From contig NZ_CP139348.1 in NCBI RefSeq assembly GCF_038561965.1, positions 2,728,001-2,792,000 of the forward strand: a stretch of 64,000 nt of DNA. The letters are read 5' to 3'. The notes below the pieces were generated by a model. That model did not search any database, was not told the origin of the DNA, and was given only the letters and a program-made list of their open reading frames with translations. Shown in pieces: positions 1-8,651 of the stretch. Within the stretch, counting starts at the first letter, position 1, and every line of letters starts with the position of its first letter. The translations under genes and the position numbers were made by a program. This stretch comes from Stutzerimonas stutzeri (GTDB taxonomy: Bacteria > Pseudomonadota > Gammaproteobacteria > Pseudomonadales > Pseudomonadaceae).

Positions 1-1
1 A

Positions 2-508
2 AACCCGGAGCGCGAGGGGCTGCGTGATACTCCGCAGCGCGCTGCAAAGGCGATGCAGTACCTGTGCGGGGGCTACAACCGCAGCCTTGAGGAAGTGGTA
101 AACGGCGCGCTGTTCGCCTCGGATAACGACGAAATGGTGATCGTCAAGGACATCGAGCTTTACTCGTTGTGTGAACACCACATCCTGCCTTTCATCGGCA
201 AGGCTCATGTCGCGTATATCCCTACGGGGCGCGTACTGGGCCTTTCCAAGATCGCGCGGATCGTCGACATGTTCGCGCGCCGCCTGCAGATTCAGGAGAA
301 CCTGACCCGCCAGATCGCCGAAGCCATTCAGGAAGTCACCGGCGCTGCCGGCGTCGCGGTGGTCATCGAAGCCAAGCACATGTGCATGATGATGCGCGGC
401 GTGGAGAAGCAGAACTCGGTGATGAATACCTCAGTCATGCTTGGCGCCTTCCGCAGTTCCTGCAACACCCGGATGGAGTTTCTCCAGCTGATCGGGAGGG
501 CGCAGTAA
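2..508 (+). CDS. folE: GTP cyclohydrolase I, 5' end outside window
   Basis: Converts GTP to dihydroneopterin triphosphate, the first step of folate/pterin synthesis, in the cytoplasm. The frame is open from base 2, and the residues before the first in-window ATG (base 53) already match the family (an R-x-T-P-x-R-x-A-K-A segment). The gene therefore starts upstream and roughly 30 residues are missing. The zinc and catalytic signatures are present: CEHH followed by LPF, HMCMMM with RGVEKQNS, and the ARRLQIQENL segment. The stop codon overlaps the next ATG (TAATG), so it is coupled to folX. Its place beside a LOV protein and near photolyase suggests a light-related pterin supply, for example for a photolyase antenna; that role is inference. 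Identity is secure. Confidence 0.95.
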   Translation, partial: NPEREGLRDTPQRAAKAMQYLCGGYNRSLEEVVNGALFASDNDEMVIVKDIELYSLCEHHILPFIGKAHVAYIPTGRVLGLSKIARIVDMFARRLQIQENLTRQIAEAIQEVTGAAGVAVVIEAKHMCMMMRGVEKQNSVMNTSVMLGAFRSSCNTRMEFLQLIGRAQ

Positions 509-879
509 TGTCGCGCCTGGAGCCGGGCATGGCGCGCATCCGCGTAAAGGACCTGCGCCTGCGCACCTATATAGGCATCAATGAGGACGAGATCCTCAAT
601 CGCCAGGATGTGCTGATCAACCTGAATATTCTCTACCCCGCTGTCGAAGCGGTGCGTGATAACGACATCGAGCAGGCCCTCAACTACCGCACCATTACCA
701 AGGCGATCATCCGCCATGTGGAGCGGAACCGTTTTGCCCTGCTCGAGCGCATGACTCAGGAAATCCTCGACCTGGTGATGGCTCATCCTGCGGTGGCCTA
801 CGCCGAGGTGGAAGTCGACAAGCCGCACGCGCTGCGCTTTGCCGACTCCGTATCGATCACCCTCGCTGGCAGTCGCTGA
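508..879 (+). CDS. folX: Dihydroneopterin triphosphate 2'-epimerase
   Basis: A 123-residue cytoplasmic enzyme of the FolB/FolX tunnelling fold. It epimerises dihydroneopterin triphosphate to the monapterin form, acting on the FolE product. Supporting segments are RIRVKDLRLRTYIGI near the start, LNYRTITKAI in the middle and AEVEVDKPHALRFADSVS at the end, closer to FolX than FolB. The ATG at 508 overlaps the folE stop and gives the normal family length; a longer frame running back to 382 would lie inside folE. Monapterin is the cofactor of phenylalanine hydroxylase in pseudomonads (established). Whether this copy serves that or the light cluster is not visible. Confidence 0.92.
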   Translation: MSRLEPGMARIRVKDLRLRTYIGINEDEILNRQDVLINLNILYPAVEAVRDNDIEQALNYRTITKAIIRHVERNRFALLERMTQEILDLVMAHPAVAYAEVEVDKPHALRFADSVSITLAGSR

Positions 880-886
880 GCCGGCC

Positions 887-1408
887 ATGACCAGCCGCCG
901 AAACGGTATCTTCATCAGCTTGTTATGGCTGCTGCCGATGCTTGCGGCTGCCAACTGGCGCGAGTCCGTGCCCGAAGCACGCCTGGTCGGCGAAGGCGAG
1001 CTGCGCTTCTTCGGATTCCGTATCTATGACGCGCGGCTATGGAGCGGACAGGCGCCGCTGCAAGCGCAGGCGCCGTTCGCCCTGGAACTGACCTACCACC
1101 GCGCCATCAGTCGCGACGATTTCGTGCGCACCAGCCTCGAAGAAATCCAGCGACTCTCCGGCGAAGCAACCGACTCCGCGCGCTTGCGCCAGTGGCGCGC
1201 AGAGATGCAGCAGGCCTTTGTCAATGTCTCACCCGGCGAGCGCATCACCGGCGTCTTCCTACCCGGTCGCGGCTGCCGCTTCTACGTCAATGATCGCCTG
1301 CAACATGAGGTCGCCGACCCGGCCTTCGCCGAGGCCTTTTTTGCCATCTGGCTCGACCCGCGCAGCCGCGACCAGAAGCTGCGGCGCAACCTGCAGGGCG
1401 AACGGTGA
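887..1408 (+). CDS. Chalcone-isomerase-like periplasmic protein
   Basis: A 173-residue protein with an N-terminal signal peptide (hydrophobic run ISLLWLLPMLAAA) followed by a chalcone-isomerase-like domain: a GEGELRFFGFRIYDARLW segment near residues 35-55 and a SPGERITGVFLPG segment near 120. Bacterial members of this family commonly sit with CFA-synthase-like lipid genes; catalytic activity is unproven and a fatty-acid-binding role is possible. The ATG at 887 is chosen because it puts the signal peptide at the N-terminus. It lies 7 bases after folX and overlaps the next gene by 4 bases (GTGA). It probably belongs with the transporter and DUF3833 protein downstream. Confidence 0.75.
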   Translation: MTSRRNGIFISLLWLLPMLAAANWRESVPEARLVGEGELRFFGFRIYDARLWSGQAPLQAQAPFALELTYHRAISRDDFVRTSLEEIQRLSGEATDSARLRQWRAEMQQAFVNVSPGERITGVFLPGRGCRFYVNDRLQHEVADPAFAEAFFAIWLDPRSRDQKLRRNLQGER

Positions 1409-2643
1409 AAAACGCAGCGCTGGCCGCCTATGGTGTGCTCGGCCTGCCGCTGGCGATGGCCATGCTGCCGATCTACGTGCTGCTGCCGAACTTTTACGCG
1501 GCGGACCTCGGGCTGGGTCTGGCGCTGACCGGCACGGTACTGTTTCTCGCCCGCTTGCTGGATACCGTGCAAGACCCATGGCTCGGCCGCTTCATCGACC
1601 GCCGTTCGCCGCGCGGCTGGACCATCCTGCTGGCCGGCGCGGCCGTACTGCTGAGCCTGGCGATGGCAGCGCTGCTGATACCGCCGGACAGTCTCGGCAG
1701 ATTCAGCCTTGCCTTTTGGCTGGGTGCGTTGCTGGCCCTCACCTACACCCTGCACAGCCTGGTCAATATCACCTACCTGGCCTGGGGTGCGCGGCTCTCC
1801 GATCAGCCGGACACCCGCACGCGAGTCGCCGCCTGGCGCGAAGGCGCGGGACTTGTCGGCGTGGTTCTGGCCAGCGTGTTGCCCAGTGTATTGGCGATTC
1901 AGTACGGCATGGCCGCGGCGCTGGCGACCTTCGCCGCCACATTCGCCGCGCTGCTGTGTATCGGCGCGGCCGTCTTGTTGCTGGCTGCGCCAAGGCCATA
2001 CCGTGCCGCACGTACCGCTGCCGGGAGCTGGCGACTGCCGTTGCGCAACCTGGCGTTTCGGCGGCTGGCGGGGGTCTATTTCATCAACGCCGTGGCGGTC
2101 GCGATTCCCGCAACGCTGGCGTTGTTCTTCATTGCCGACCGGCTGCAACTGGCGCAGCTGACCGGCCTCTTCCTGGCGCTGTACTTCGTCAGTGGTGCCC
2201 TTGGCTTGCCGTTCTGGACGCGCCTGGCCGACCGCCTGGGTAAACGGCGCAGCTGGCGGATCGGCATGCTCACCGGTTGCGCCGCCTTCGTCTGGGCAGT
2301 GCTGCTGGAACCCGGCTCGGCCTGGGCCTATGCCGGCGTCTGCGTGATGTCAGGTCTCGCCCTCGGAGCCGACCTCGCCCTGCCTCCGGCGTTGCTGGCC
2401 GACATCATCCCTGCCGATGAGCGCGACTCGACTGCCGCCTACTTCGGCCTATGGAGTTTTCTCGCCAAGCTGGCGCTGGCTATAGCCGGCCTCGCCCTGC
2501 CCCTGCTGGCGTTAAGCGATTACCAACCGGGCACACCGGCCGGCTGGAACCTCGCGCTGGTCTACGCCGGCCTGCCCTGCCTGCTAAAGCTCCTGGCGGC
2601 CGGGCTGCTCACATCCCTTCCCTGCGGAGAACCGAAACCATGA
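1405..2643 (+). CDS. MFS transporter, GPH/MFS_2 sugar-cation-symporter family
   Basis: A 412-residue inner-membrane protein with about 12 hydrophobic segments. It has the GPH-family signature early in the chain (LDTVQDPWLGRFIDRR, residues about 50-66) and a second basic loop RLADRLGKRRSWR near 272-284. It starts at GTG, overlapping the upstream stop, and its own stop overlaps the next ATG (ATGA), so translation is coupled on both sides. The family normally carries glycosides or hexuronides. In this context, with CFA-like methylase genes elsewhere in the window, a lipid-related substrate has been suspected for such orphan members, but nothing in the sequence defines the substrate. Confidence 0.82.
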   Translation: MKNAALAAYGVLGLPLAMAMLPIYVLLPNFYAADLGLGLALTGTVLFLARLLDTVQDPWLGRFIDRRSPRGWTILLAGAAVLLSLAMAALLIPPDSLGRFSLAFWLGALLALTYTLHSLVNITYLAWGARLSDQPDTRTRVAAWREGAGLVGVVLASVLPSVLAIQYGMAAALATFAATFAALLCIGAAVLLLAAPRPYRAARTAAGSWRLPLRNLAFRRLAGVYFINAVAVAIPATLALFFIADRLQLAQLTGLFLALYFVSGALGLPFWTRLADRLGKRRSWRIGMLTGCAAFVWAVLLEPGSAWAYAGVCVMSGLALGADLALPPALLADIIPADERDSTAAYFGLWSFLAKLALAIAGLALPLLALSDYQPGTPAGWNLALVYAGLPCLLKLLAAGLLTSLPCGEPKP

Positions 2644-3167
2644 AAAAGGCATTGATCCTGGCCTGCTGCCTGCTATTGCTCAGCTGCACCGTCGTCGACG
2701 TCGAGCACTACCGCAACGAGGAGCCCAAGCTGGACCTGCGCGAATACTTCGTCGGCAAGGTCGACGCCTGGGGTATGTTCCAGAAGCGCTCCGGCGAGGT
2801 AGTGAAGCGTTTTCATGTCGAGATCGACGGCAGCCTCGATGGCGACAAGTTGATACTCGACGAATACTTCCGCTACAGCGACGGCACCACCCAACAACGC
2901 GTCTGGACGCTGACCGAGCAAAGCCCCGGCCACTGGCGCGGCACTGCGGCAGACGTGGTCGGCGAAGCGCGAGGCGAAGTGGCCGGCAACGCCCTGCGCT
3001 GGGGCTACGTGCTCAGCCTGCCGGTGGATGGCAAGGTCTACGACGTGCATCTGGACGACTGGATGTACCTCATCGACGAGAACACGCTGGCCAATCGCTC
3101 GTTCATGAGCAAGTTCGGCATTGAGGTAGGCCAGGTCACGCTGTTCTTCCGCAAGCGCGTCGAATGA
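2640..3167 (+). CDS. DUF3833 family lipoprotein
   Basis: A 175-residue protein with a lipoprotein signal (hydrophobic stretch LILACCLLLLSC, lipobox cysteine at about residue 18). A lipocalin-like DUF3833 domain follows, rich in strand-forming segments (DLREYFVGKVDAWGMF, RFHVEIDG, DEYFRYSDG, WRGTAADVVGEARGE). The start at 2640 overlaps the transporter stop by 4 bases. DUF3833 proteins recur beside CFA-synthase-like, DUF1365 and flavin-oxidase genes in proteobacteria, so a role in handling modified membrane lipids is plausible, but no activity is known. It is the last gene of the overlapping run before the LOV gene. Confidence 0.78.
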   Translation: MKKALILACCLLLLSCTVVDVEHYRNEEPKLDLREYFVGKVDAWGMFQKRSGEVVKRFHVEIDGSLDGDKLILDEYFRYSDGTTQQRVWTLTEQSPGHWRGTAADVVGEARGEVAGNALRWGYVLSLPVDGKVYDVHLDDWMYLIDENTLANRSFMSKFGIEVGQVTLFFRKRVE

Positions 3168-3253
3168 GCTGATTGCTTCAAGCGCTACGGCAAGTCACTG
3201 ATCGGGCCAAGTTGTTCTAGAATGCGCCGCATGCCCTTTCAGGATGTCGTGAC

Positions 3254-3694
3254 ATGATCAACGCCAAGCTGCTGCAACTGGTTATCGAAGCCTCCAACGA
3301 CGGAATCGTGGTCGCCGAGCAGGAAGGCGACGACAACATCCTGATCTACGCCAACCCGGCCTTCGAGCGCCTGACCGGTTATGCGGTCGATGACATTCTT
3401 TATCGCGACTGCCGTTTTCTGCAGGGCGAGAACCGCGACCAGGCCGGCCTGCAGGCGATCCGCGAGGCAGTGAAGAACAACCAGCCGTGCCGGCAGATCA
3501 TCCGCAACTACCGTAAGGACGGCACACCGTTCTGGAATGAGCTGTCCATCACCCCGGTGTTCAACGAAGCCGATCAGCTGACCTACTTCATCGGCATCCA
3601 GAAGAACGTCACCGCCGAGGTCGATGCACTGCAGCGTGTCGAAGCGCTGGAGGCCGAGATCCGCGACCTGAAAGCGAAGCTAGCCCAGAGCTGA
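3254..3694 (+). CDS. Short LOV blue-light photoreceptor (PpSB1-LOV / PplA type)
   Basis: A 146-residue soluble protein consisting of one LOV (PAS-type, FMN-binding) core and a C-terminal helix (EVDALQRVEALEAEIRDL) expected to be a coiled-coil dimer helix. The flavin-adduct motif reads YRDCRFLQGENRDQ with the reactive cysteine at residue 53, where Pseudomonas putida PpSB1-LOV has its photoactive cysteine. Downstream NYRKDGTPFWNELSITPV and YFIGIQKNVT complete the FMN pocket. There is no output domain, so signalling must be by protein contact. In P. putida a short LOV protein acts as light-dependent antirepressor of class II LitR (established). The LitR homologue at 9871 is the obvious partner here (inference). 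An AGGA ribosome site lies about 9 bases before the ATG. Confidence 0.9.
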   Translation: MINAKLLQLVIEASNDGIVVAEQEGDDNILIYANPAFERLTGYAVDDILYRDCRFLQGENRDQAGLQAIREAVKNNQPCRQIIRNYRKDGTPFWNELSITPVFNEADQLTYFIGIQKNVTAEVDALQRVEALEAEIRDLKAKLAQS

Positions 3695-3710
3695 GTTGAG
3701 GGCTCGGCTC

Positions 3711-3787
3711 GCGCCAGGCGGGTCGGCTCTCTGGGAACACGCATCGCGTGCGTGGCACCCTACCTAAGTGCGATTAACGCCTGGCGC
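3711..3787. repeat. 10-bp inverted repeat around a small hairpin, LOV-GGDEF/EAL gap
   Basis: GCGCCAGGCG at 3711-3720 is matched by its exact reverse complement at 3778-3787. Between them is a smaller inverted repeat, CACGCA then TGCGTG, around 3738-3754. It could form a cruciform or an RNA structure between the LOV gene and the next gene. There is no T-run, so it is not a convincing intrinsic terminator. Function unknown. Confidence 0.45.
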
Positions 3788-3859
3788 CAGATATGAAATA
3801 CTGGCCAGCTGCCACCCCCGCCAATCCTGTTGTGGGCAGTCGAGCCCTAGGATCCGTTC

Positions 3860-6517
3860 TTGACCATCAATGCCGTTGTAGAAAACGCGGTCATGCTGCT
3901 CGCGTTGTGCTGGCTGCTAGCCTTTACCACACGCAGCTGGAACCGCAGTGGTCAGGCATCGGCGAAATTGCTCGCCGGGCTCTGGTTCGGCAGTGCTTGC
4001 ATTTTCGGCATGCTGAACACCAGCGTTGGTCAGACGGGAATCATTCTGGACGCCCGCACTGTGGTGCTGAGCATGGCTGGTCTGTTCGGCGGGCCGCTGG
4101 TAGCCGGGATCGCAGGAACGCTGGCCGGAGGTTATCGGTTGTGGATGGGTGGGCCGGGCGTCGTTCCTGGGCTTGCCAACATCCTGCTGCCGATCCTGCT
4201 CGGACTTACCTACCGCTGCGCATTTCGCAAGCGTCTGCTCGGCATCGGATTCTGGCAGCTACTCGGGTTCGGGCTGCTGCTGCACCTTGCCGTGCTGGGG
4301 ATTGTCGCGCTGCTTCTGCCGAGCCCACGGGGCGCCGCCGCGGTAAGGGAAATCGCCTTGCCAGTGTTGCTCGCACTGCCCTTGGCGACCGCTATTCTCG
4401 GGGTCCTTCTGAATGATTTGCTGGAGCGCGACCGCGTCGAGCAAGCCCTGCGCTTCAGCGAAGCAAGGTTGCGCGCAATCACCCAAGCCATACCCGACCT
4501 GCTTCTGGTGCTCGACGAAGATGGCCGCTACCTGGAAATCCTCTGCGCGGAACCGAGCCTGCTGTTCGATGAGCCGAGCAAGCTGCTCGGTCGCCGGCTA
4601 CATGACGTCATGCCTGAGTCGGAAGAGCGGCGTTTCCTCGACTTCATTCAGCAAACACTCAACAGCGATGCACCGCAGCTCATCGAATACAACCTGCAGA
4701 CATTGGGCGGGCCGAAAGTCTTCGAAGGACGCGCCCTGCCATTGGAGCAGCCGGAAGGACAGAAGCGCGCAGTCGTCTGGCTGAGCCGAGACATCACCGA
4801 CCGAGTGAACACCGAGCTGGAGCGCCGTATCGCTGCCATCGCGTTCGAGTCGCAGCAGGGCATGCTGATTACCGACGCGCAAAACCGCATCCTCCGGGTC
4901 AACCGTGCGTTCACCCGCATCAGCGGGTACAGCGCTGCTGAAGCCATCGGCAAAACCACAGCCCTGCTCGCGTCCGGCAAACACGGCCCGGAGTTCTATC
5001 GCTCGATGTGGTCGAGCATCGAAGGCACCGGCGTATGGGAAGGCGAAATCTGGAACCGTCGTAAAAGCGGCGAGATCTTCCCCGAATGGCTGACCATCAG
5101 CGCAGTACTCAACCCCCGCGGTGAAGTCACCCATTTTGTCGCGGCGTTTACCGATATCACCGAACGCAAGGCAGCCGAAGAGCGCATCCATAACCTGGCC
5201 TTCTACGACCCGTTGACTGGGCTGCCCAACCGGCGTCTGCTGCTCGACCGTCTTCATCAGGCCATGGCTGCCAGCCGACGAAGCAATCAACTCGGCGCGC
5301 TGATGTTCATCGATCTGGACAATTTCAAGAACATCAACGACCTGCACGGCCACCAGACAGGTGACCAGGTACTGCGCATTGCCGCCGAGCGCCTGCATGG
5401 CGAGGTGCGCGCCAGCGACACAGTAGCCCGTCTGGGTGGCGATGAGTTCGTGGTAATGCTGGAAAACCTCGGTGACGACCCACTCCGCGCCGCGGCCCAG
5501 GCGGAGCACATCGGCATGAAGTTGCTCAATTCCCTGGATCGGTCATACCGCCTGAACGAGCTCGGCCTGTACAGCAGCGCCAGCATCGGCGTGGTGCTGT
5601 TCGGCGCGGAGGCCAACAGCAGCGACGAGCTGATGAAGCGCGCCGACATGTCGATGTATGAGGCGAAGATCTCCGGCAAGAATGCCCTGCGCTTCTTCGA
5701 TCCGCGCATGCAACTGGCCGTACAGGAGCGCTTGCGCCTCGAGGGCGAGATCCGCCAAGGGCTCAAGAACGGGGAATTCGTGCTGCACTTCCAGCCGCAG
5801 CTGGAACAGATCGACGGCATCGTCGGTGCCGAAGCCCTGGTGCGCTGGCAGCACCCTCAGCGCGGTCTGCTATCCCCCGCTGCGTTCATTAGCCAGGCCG
5901 AACACGCAGGGCTGATCCACGCGCTCGATCAACAGGTGCTGACCCAGGCCTGCACACAACTGGCGCACTGGGCCGATATTCCGGCGTTCTCGCAACTCAG
6001 TCTTTCGGTCAACCTCAGCGCGCACCTGCTCTATCAGGACAATTTCGTCGAAAAGGTGCTCGAGCTGCTTGAACGCAGCGGTGCCAACCCGGCTCGTCTC
6101 AAGCTTGAACTGACCGAAACCCTCCTGCTGGACAACATGCCCGAAGCCATCGCGCGCATGACACGGCTGAAGGAGCGCGGCATTCGTTTCGCCATCGACG
6201 ATTTCGGTACCGGCTATTCGTCGATGAGCTATCTGCAGCAATTGCCGCTGGATCAGTTGAAGATCGACCAGACGTTCATTCGCCGCCTGCCCGACGACGC
6301 CAGCAGCCTGACCATCGTTCGCGCGATCTGTGCGCTGGCTACCGGCCTGGGCCTGGAGGTCATCGCCGAAGGGGTTGAAGGCGAGCCGCAACGGGCGATA
6401 TTGCTCGCCAACGGCTGCCATCGCTACCAGGGCTACCTGTTCGGTCGCCCGCTCGCCGCGGACGCGTTCGAGCAGCTGGTTCGCGACACCGAAGCGGGCG
6501 AAGGGACCAAGGCCTGA
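3860..6517 (+). CDS. Membrane PAS-PAS-GGDEF-EAL c-di-GMP enzyme
   Basis: An 885-residue inner-membrane protein. Residues about 1-185 hold several hydrophobic segments resembling the LytS-type 5TM sensor (VLSMAGLFGGPLVAGIAGTLAGGYR). PAS domains lie near 205-315 and 330-440, GGDEF near 450-610 and EAL near 625-875. The cyclase site is intact (GGDEF at 526-530, with an upstream RASD resembling the product-inhibition site). The phosphodiesterase site is intact too (EALVRW from 658, ELTET, DDFGTGYSS, LKIDQTF, EGVE). It may therefore make or degrade cyclic-di-GMP. The start is TTG at 3860 with AGGA 7 bases before; ATG at 3893 is the alternative. It follows the LOV gene by 165 bases. The sensed ligand is unknown. 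Confidence 0.9.
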   Translation: MTINAVVENAVMLLALCWLLAFTTRSWNRSGQASAKLLAGLWFGSACIFGMLNTSVGQTGIILDARTVVLSMAGLFGGPLVAGIAGTLAGGYRLWMGGPGVVPGLANILLPILLGLTYRCAFRKRLLGIGFWQLLGFGLLLHLAVLGIVALLLPSPRGAAAVREIALPVLLALPLATAILGVLLNDLLERDRVEQALRFSEARLRAITQAIPDLLLVLDEDGRYLEILCAEPSLLFDEPSKLLGRRLHDVMPESEERRFLDFIQQTLNSDAPQLIEYNLQTLGGPKVFEGRALPLEQPEGQKRAVVWLSRDITDRVNTELERRIAAIAFESQQGMLITDAQNRILRVNRAFTRISGYSAAEAIGKTTALLASGKHGPEFYRSMWSSIEGTGVWEGEIWNRRKSGEIFPEWLTISAVLNPRGEVTHFVAAFTDITERKAAEERIHNLAFYDPLTGLPNRRLLLDRLHQAMAASRRSNQLGALMFIDLDNFKNINDLHGHQTGDQVLRIAAERLHGEVRASDTVARLGGDEFVVMLENLGDDPLRAAAQAEHIGMKLLNSLDRSYRLNELGLYSSASIGVVLFGAEANSSDELMKRADMSMYEAKISGKNALRFFDPRMQLAVQERLRLEGEIRQGLKNGEFVLHFQPQLEQIDGIVGAEALVRWQHPQRGLLSPAAFISQAEHAGLIHALDQQVLTQACTQLAHWADIPAFSQLSLSVNLSAHLLYQDNFVEKVLELLERSGANPARLKLELTETLLLDNMPEAIARMTRLKERGIRFAIDDFGTGYSSMSYLQQLPLDQLKIDQTFIRRLPDDASSLTIVRAICALATGLGLEVIAEGVEGEPQRAILLANGCHRYQGYLFGRPLAADAFEQLVRDTEAGEGTKA

Positions 6518-6560
6518 TCCGAGGAAGTGGCGCCGCGCGCGCCTTCCCCGGCCCTGCCCT

Positions 6561-7586
6561 TCAGATTTCCAGAGGTGCGCGGCTGCAGAGCTGGACCAAA
6601 GCCTGCACCCAGGCTTCATGGGTATTCAGGCAAGGCACCAGCAGCAGTTCTTCGCCGCCGGCTTCGATGAACTGTTCGCGGCCGCGATCACCGATTTCCT
6701 CGAGGGTTTCGATGCAGTCGGAGACGAACGCCGGGCACATCACCAGCAATTTCTTCACGCCTTGCTGAGCCAGTTCGTCCAGGCGGGTTTCGGTGTAAGG
6801 CTCGATCCATTTGGCCCGCCCCAGACGCGACTGGAACGAAACCGACCACTGATCGTCCCGCAGTCCCGCCTGGGCAGCGAAACCGGCAGCGGTGCGCATG
6901 CATTGCGCGCGATAACAGCTGGCGAGTACATCGCCTTCGGCCCGCTGACAGCAATCGTCACCCTTGAGGCAATGCGAGCCCGTCGGATCGACCTTGTGCA
7001 GATGCCGCTCCGGCAGGCCGTGAAAACTCAGCAGCAGGTGATCGAAATCCTGCTCCAGATGCGGCTTGGCGCTGGTGGCGAGCGCTTGCAGATATTCCGG
7101 CTGATCATAGAACGGCTGCAGGATCGACAGTTGCAGGCTCAGCCCGTGCTCGCGAATCACCCGCCGCGCCTCCTGGATGACCGTCGTGGTGGTGCTGTCG
7201 GCAAATTGCGGATAGAGCGGCGCCAGCGTCACCCGAGAGATGCCCTGCCCGGCCAGGCGAGTCAGCGTGGTCTCGATGGACGGCTCGCCGTAGCGCATCG
7301 CCAATTCCACCGGTCCCTGGGTCCAGTGCGGCCGTACCGCCTCGTGCAGCCGTCGGCTCAGCACGACCAGCGGAGAGCCCTCGGGCCACCAGATCGACGC
7401 ATAGGCATGGGCGGATTGCTCGGGACGTTTGATCAGAATCAGCGAAACCAGCAGGCGCCGCAGCGGCCAGGGCAGATCGATGACATAGGGGTCCATCAGA
7501 AACTGGTTGAGGTAGCGGCGTACATCAGCGACTTCCGTGGAGGCCGGCGAACCCAGATTGACCAACAACAACGCCTGCTCTGTCAT
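6561..7586 (-). CDS. hemH: Ferrochelatase
   Basis: A 341-residue enzyme that inserts ferrous iron into protoporphyrin IX, the last step of protoheme synthesis, at the cytoplasmic face of the membrane. Recognised by ALLLVNLGSP at the N-terminus, APLYPQFADSTT, the catalytic-histidine motif LSFHGLPERH, SFQSRLGRAKWIEP and the acidic motif SDCIETLEEIG. A GGAAAG ribosome site precedes the ATG. It follows the TIGR01777 epimerase by 79 bases on the same strand and probably shares its promoter region with the light cluster. Because protoporphyrin IX is a photosensitiser, light induction of hemH would be protective; this is inference from position. Confidence 0.96.
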   Translation of the reverse strand: MTEQALLLVNLGSPASTEVADVRRYLNQFLMDPYVIDLPWPLRRLLVSLILIKRPEQSAHAYASIWWPEGSPLVVLSRRLHEAVRPHWTQGPVELAMRYGEPSIETTLTRLAGQGISRVTLAPLYPQFADSTTTTVIQEARRVIREHGLSLQLSILQPFYDQPEYLQALATSAKPHLEQDFDHLLLSFHGLPERHLHKVDPTGSHCLKGDDCCQRAEGDVLASCYRAQCMRTAAGFAAQAGLRDDQWSVSFQSRLGRAKWIEPYTETRLDELAQQGVKKLLVMCPAFVSDCIETLEEIGDRGREQFIEAGGEELLLVPCLNTHEAWVQALVQLCSRAPLEI

Positions 7587-7665
7587 GCAACTTTCCTGAC
7601 TACTGTTTTAAAGGTTGCGCCGTGCCCAAGCGGCAGGCGCGCTATTTTCACACAGGGTGCACCCG

Positions 7666-8568
7666 TCAGGGGTGCGTCAATAGGTCGGCCAAGGCCGAAT
7701 CCAGGTCGCGGAAGCGAAAATTGAACCCCTCATCCTGCAGCCGCTGCGGTAATGCGTGCTGGCCGCCCAGTAGCAACCCGGACAGCTCACCGAGCATGGG
7801 CTTCAGGACCACCGCCGGCACCGGCAACACCGCGGGGCGATGCAGGCATCGGCCGAGGCTGCGGGTAAAGTCGATATTGCGCACCGGCTCGGGCGCGCAG
7901 GCATTGTAAGGACCGCTGGAGGTCGGCTGCCGCAGAAGAAAATCAATCAGGGCGATTTGGTCCTCGATATGGACCCATGGCATCCATTGCCGTCCGTCAC
8001 CGAGACGCCCACCCAGGCCGAGCTTGAACAGCGGTAACAGACGCTTAAGGAAGCCGCCATCAGCTGCCAGGACCAACCCGGTACGGACCAGCACCACACG
8101 CATGCCCAATACCGATGCCTCCATGGCGCGCTCTTCCCAGGCGCTGCACAGCTGACTGGCGAAATCGGGGGAGACCGGCTGGTCGGCCTCGGTCAACCGG
8201 TGTTCACCGCCATCGCCATACCAGCCCACCGCAGAACCGGAGATAAGCAGTGCCGGTTTCTGCTCACGCTTGGCCAACCATGCCACCAGCTGATCGGTCA
8301 GTTTCACGCGGCTTTCCCAGAGCAACGCCTTGCGCGATTTCGTCCAGGGCCGGTCGGCAATCGGTGCGCCGGCCAGGTTGATCACTGCATCGAAGGTCAC
8401 CGCATCCAGCTGTTCCAGGCTGCCGACACCCTGCACGCCCGCCCCGCAAATCTGAGCAACCTGCTCCGGCCTGCGGCTCCAGACCCAAAGCCGATGCCCT
8501 TCGGCTAGCCAACGCCGGCACAACGCACGACCGATTAGCCCGGTACCGCCCGTGAGCAAGATGTTCAT
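7666..8568 (-). CDS. TIGR01777 family NAD(P)-binding epimerase (YfcH-like)
   Basis: A 300-residue extended-SDR protein. The Rossmann motif is at the very start (ILLTGGTGLIGRAL), followed by DAVINLAGAPIADRPW, ISGSAVGWYGDGG in the catalytic region, RTGLVLAADGGFL and WVHIEDQ, then the C-terminal DUF1731 region with LLLGGQHALPQRLQ. Substrate is unknown for the family. Start: ATG at 8568 with AGGAG in front. It is transcribed away from the rudS-photolyase unit, with TGTACA-like sites in the shared 340-bp upstream region, and is followed by hemH. The association with photolyase and hemH recurs in Pseudomonas, so it is probably a light-regulon member. Confidence 0.85.
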   Translation of the reverse strand: MNILLTGGTGLIGRALCRRWLAEGHRLWVWSRRPEQVAQICGAGVQGVGSLEQLDAVTFDAVINLAGAPIADRPWTKSRKALLWESRVKLTDQLVAWLAKREQKPALLISGSAVGWYGDGGEHRLTEADQPVSPDFASQLCSAWEERAMEASVLGMRVVLVRTGLVLAADGGFLKRLLPLFKLGLGGRLGDGRQWMPWVHIEDQIALIDFLLRQPTSSGPYNACAPEPVRNIDFTRSLGRCLHRPAVLPVPAVVLKPMLGELSGLLLGGQHALPQRLQDEGFNFRFRDLDSALADLLTHP

Positions 8569-8618
8569 GGTGAGCTCCTATGCGCTGTTTCGCTGCGCTG
8601 GTTCGATTGTGATTTCAG

Positions 8619-8651
8619 CATACACCTATACAAACACTACGCGACCGTACA
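8619..8651 (-). promoter_or_regulatory. Putative LitR-type operator, leftward side
   Basis: Read on the minus strand there are three TGTA-type hexamers: TGTACG (8646-8651), TGTATA (8627-8632) and TGTATG (8619-8624). The first two start 19 bases apart, the same phase as the TGTACA pair at 8819/8838 on the other side. They lie 51-83 bases before the TIGR01777 start codon. A -10-like TATGCT overlaps the last one, but no good -35 is visible. Regulator assignment is by analogy with MerR/LitR (CarH-type) operators. Confidence 0.5.

Noticed and set aside
1218..2243. 341-codon frame overlapping the chalcone-isomerase-like and transporter genes
   Set aside because: Arg/Pro/Ala-rich out-of-frame translation of two well-supported genes.
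6330..7724. Long open frame of 464 codons opposite hemH
   Set aside because: It is the antisense shadow of ferrochelatase, with the composition typical of high-GC antisense frames.
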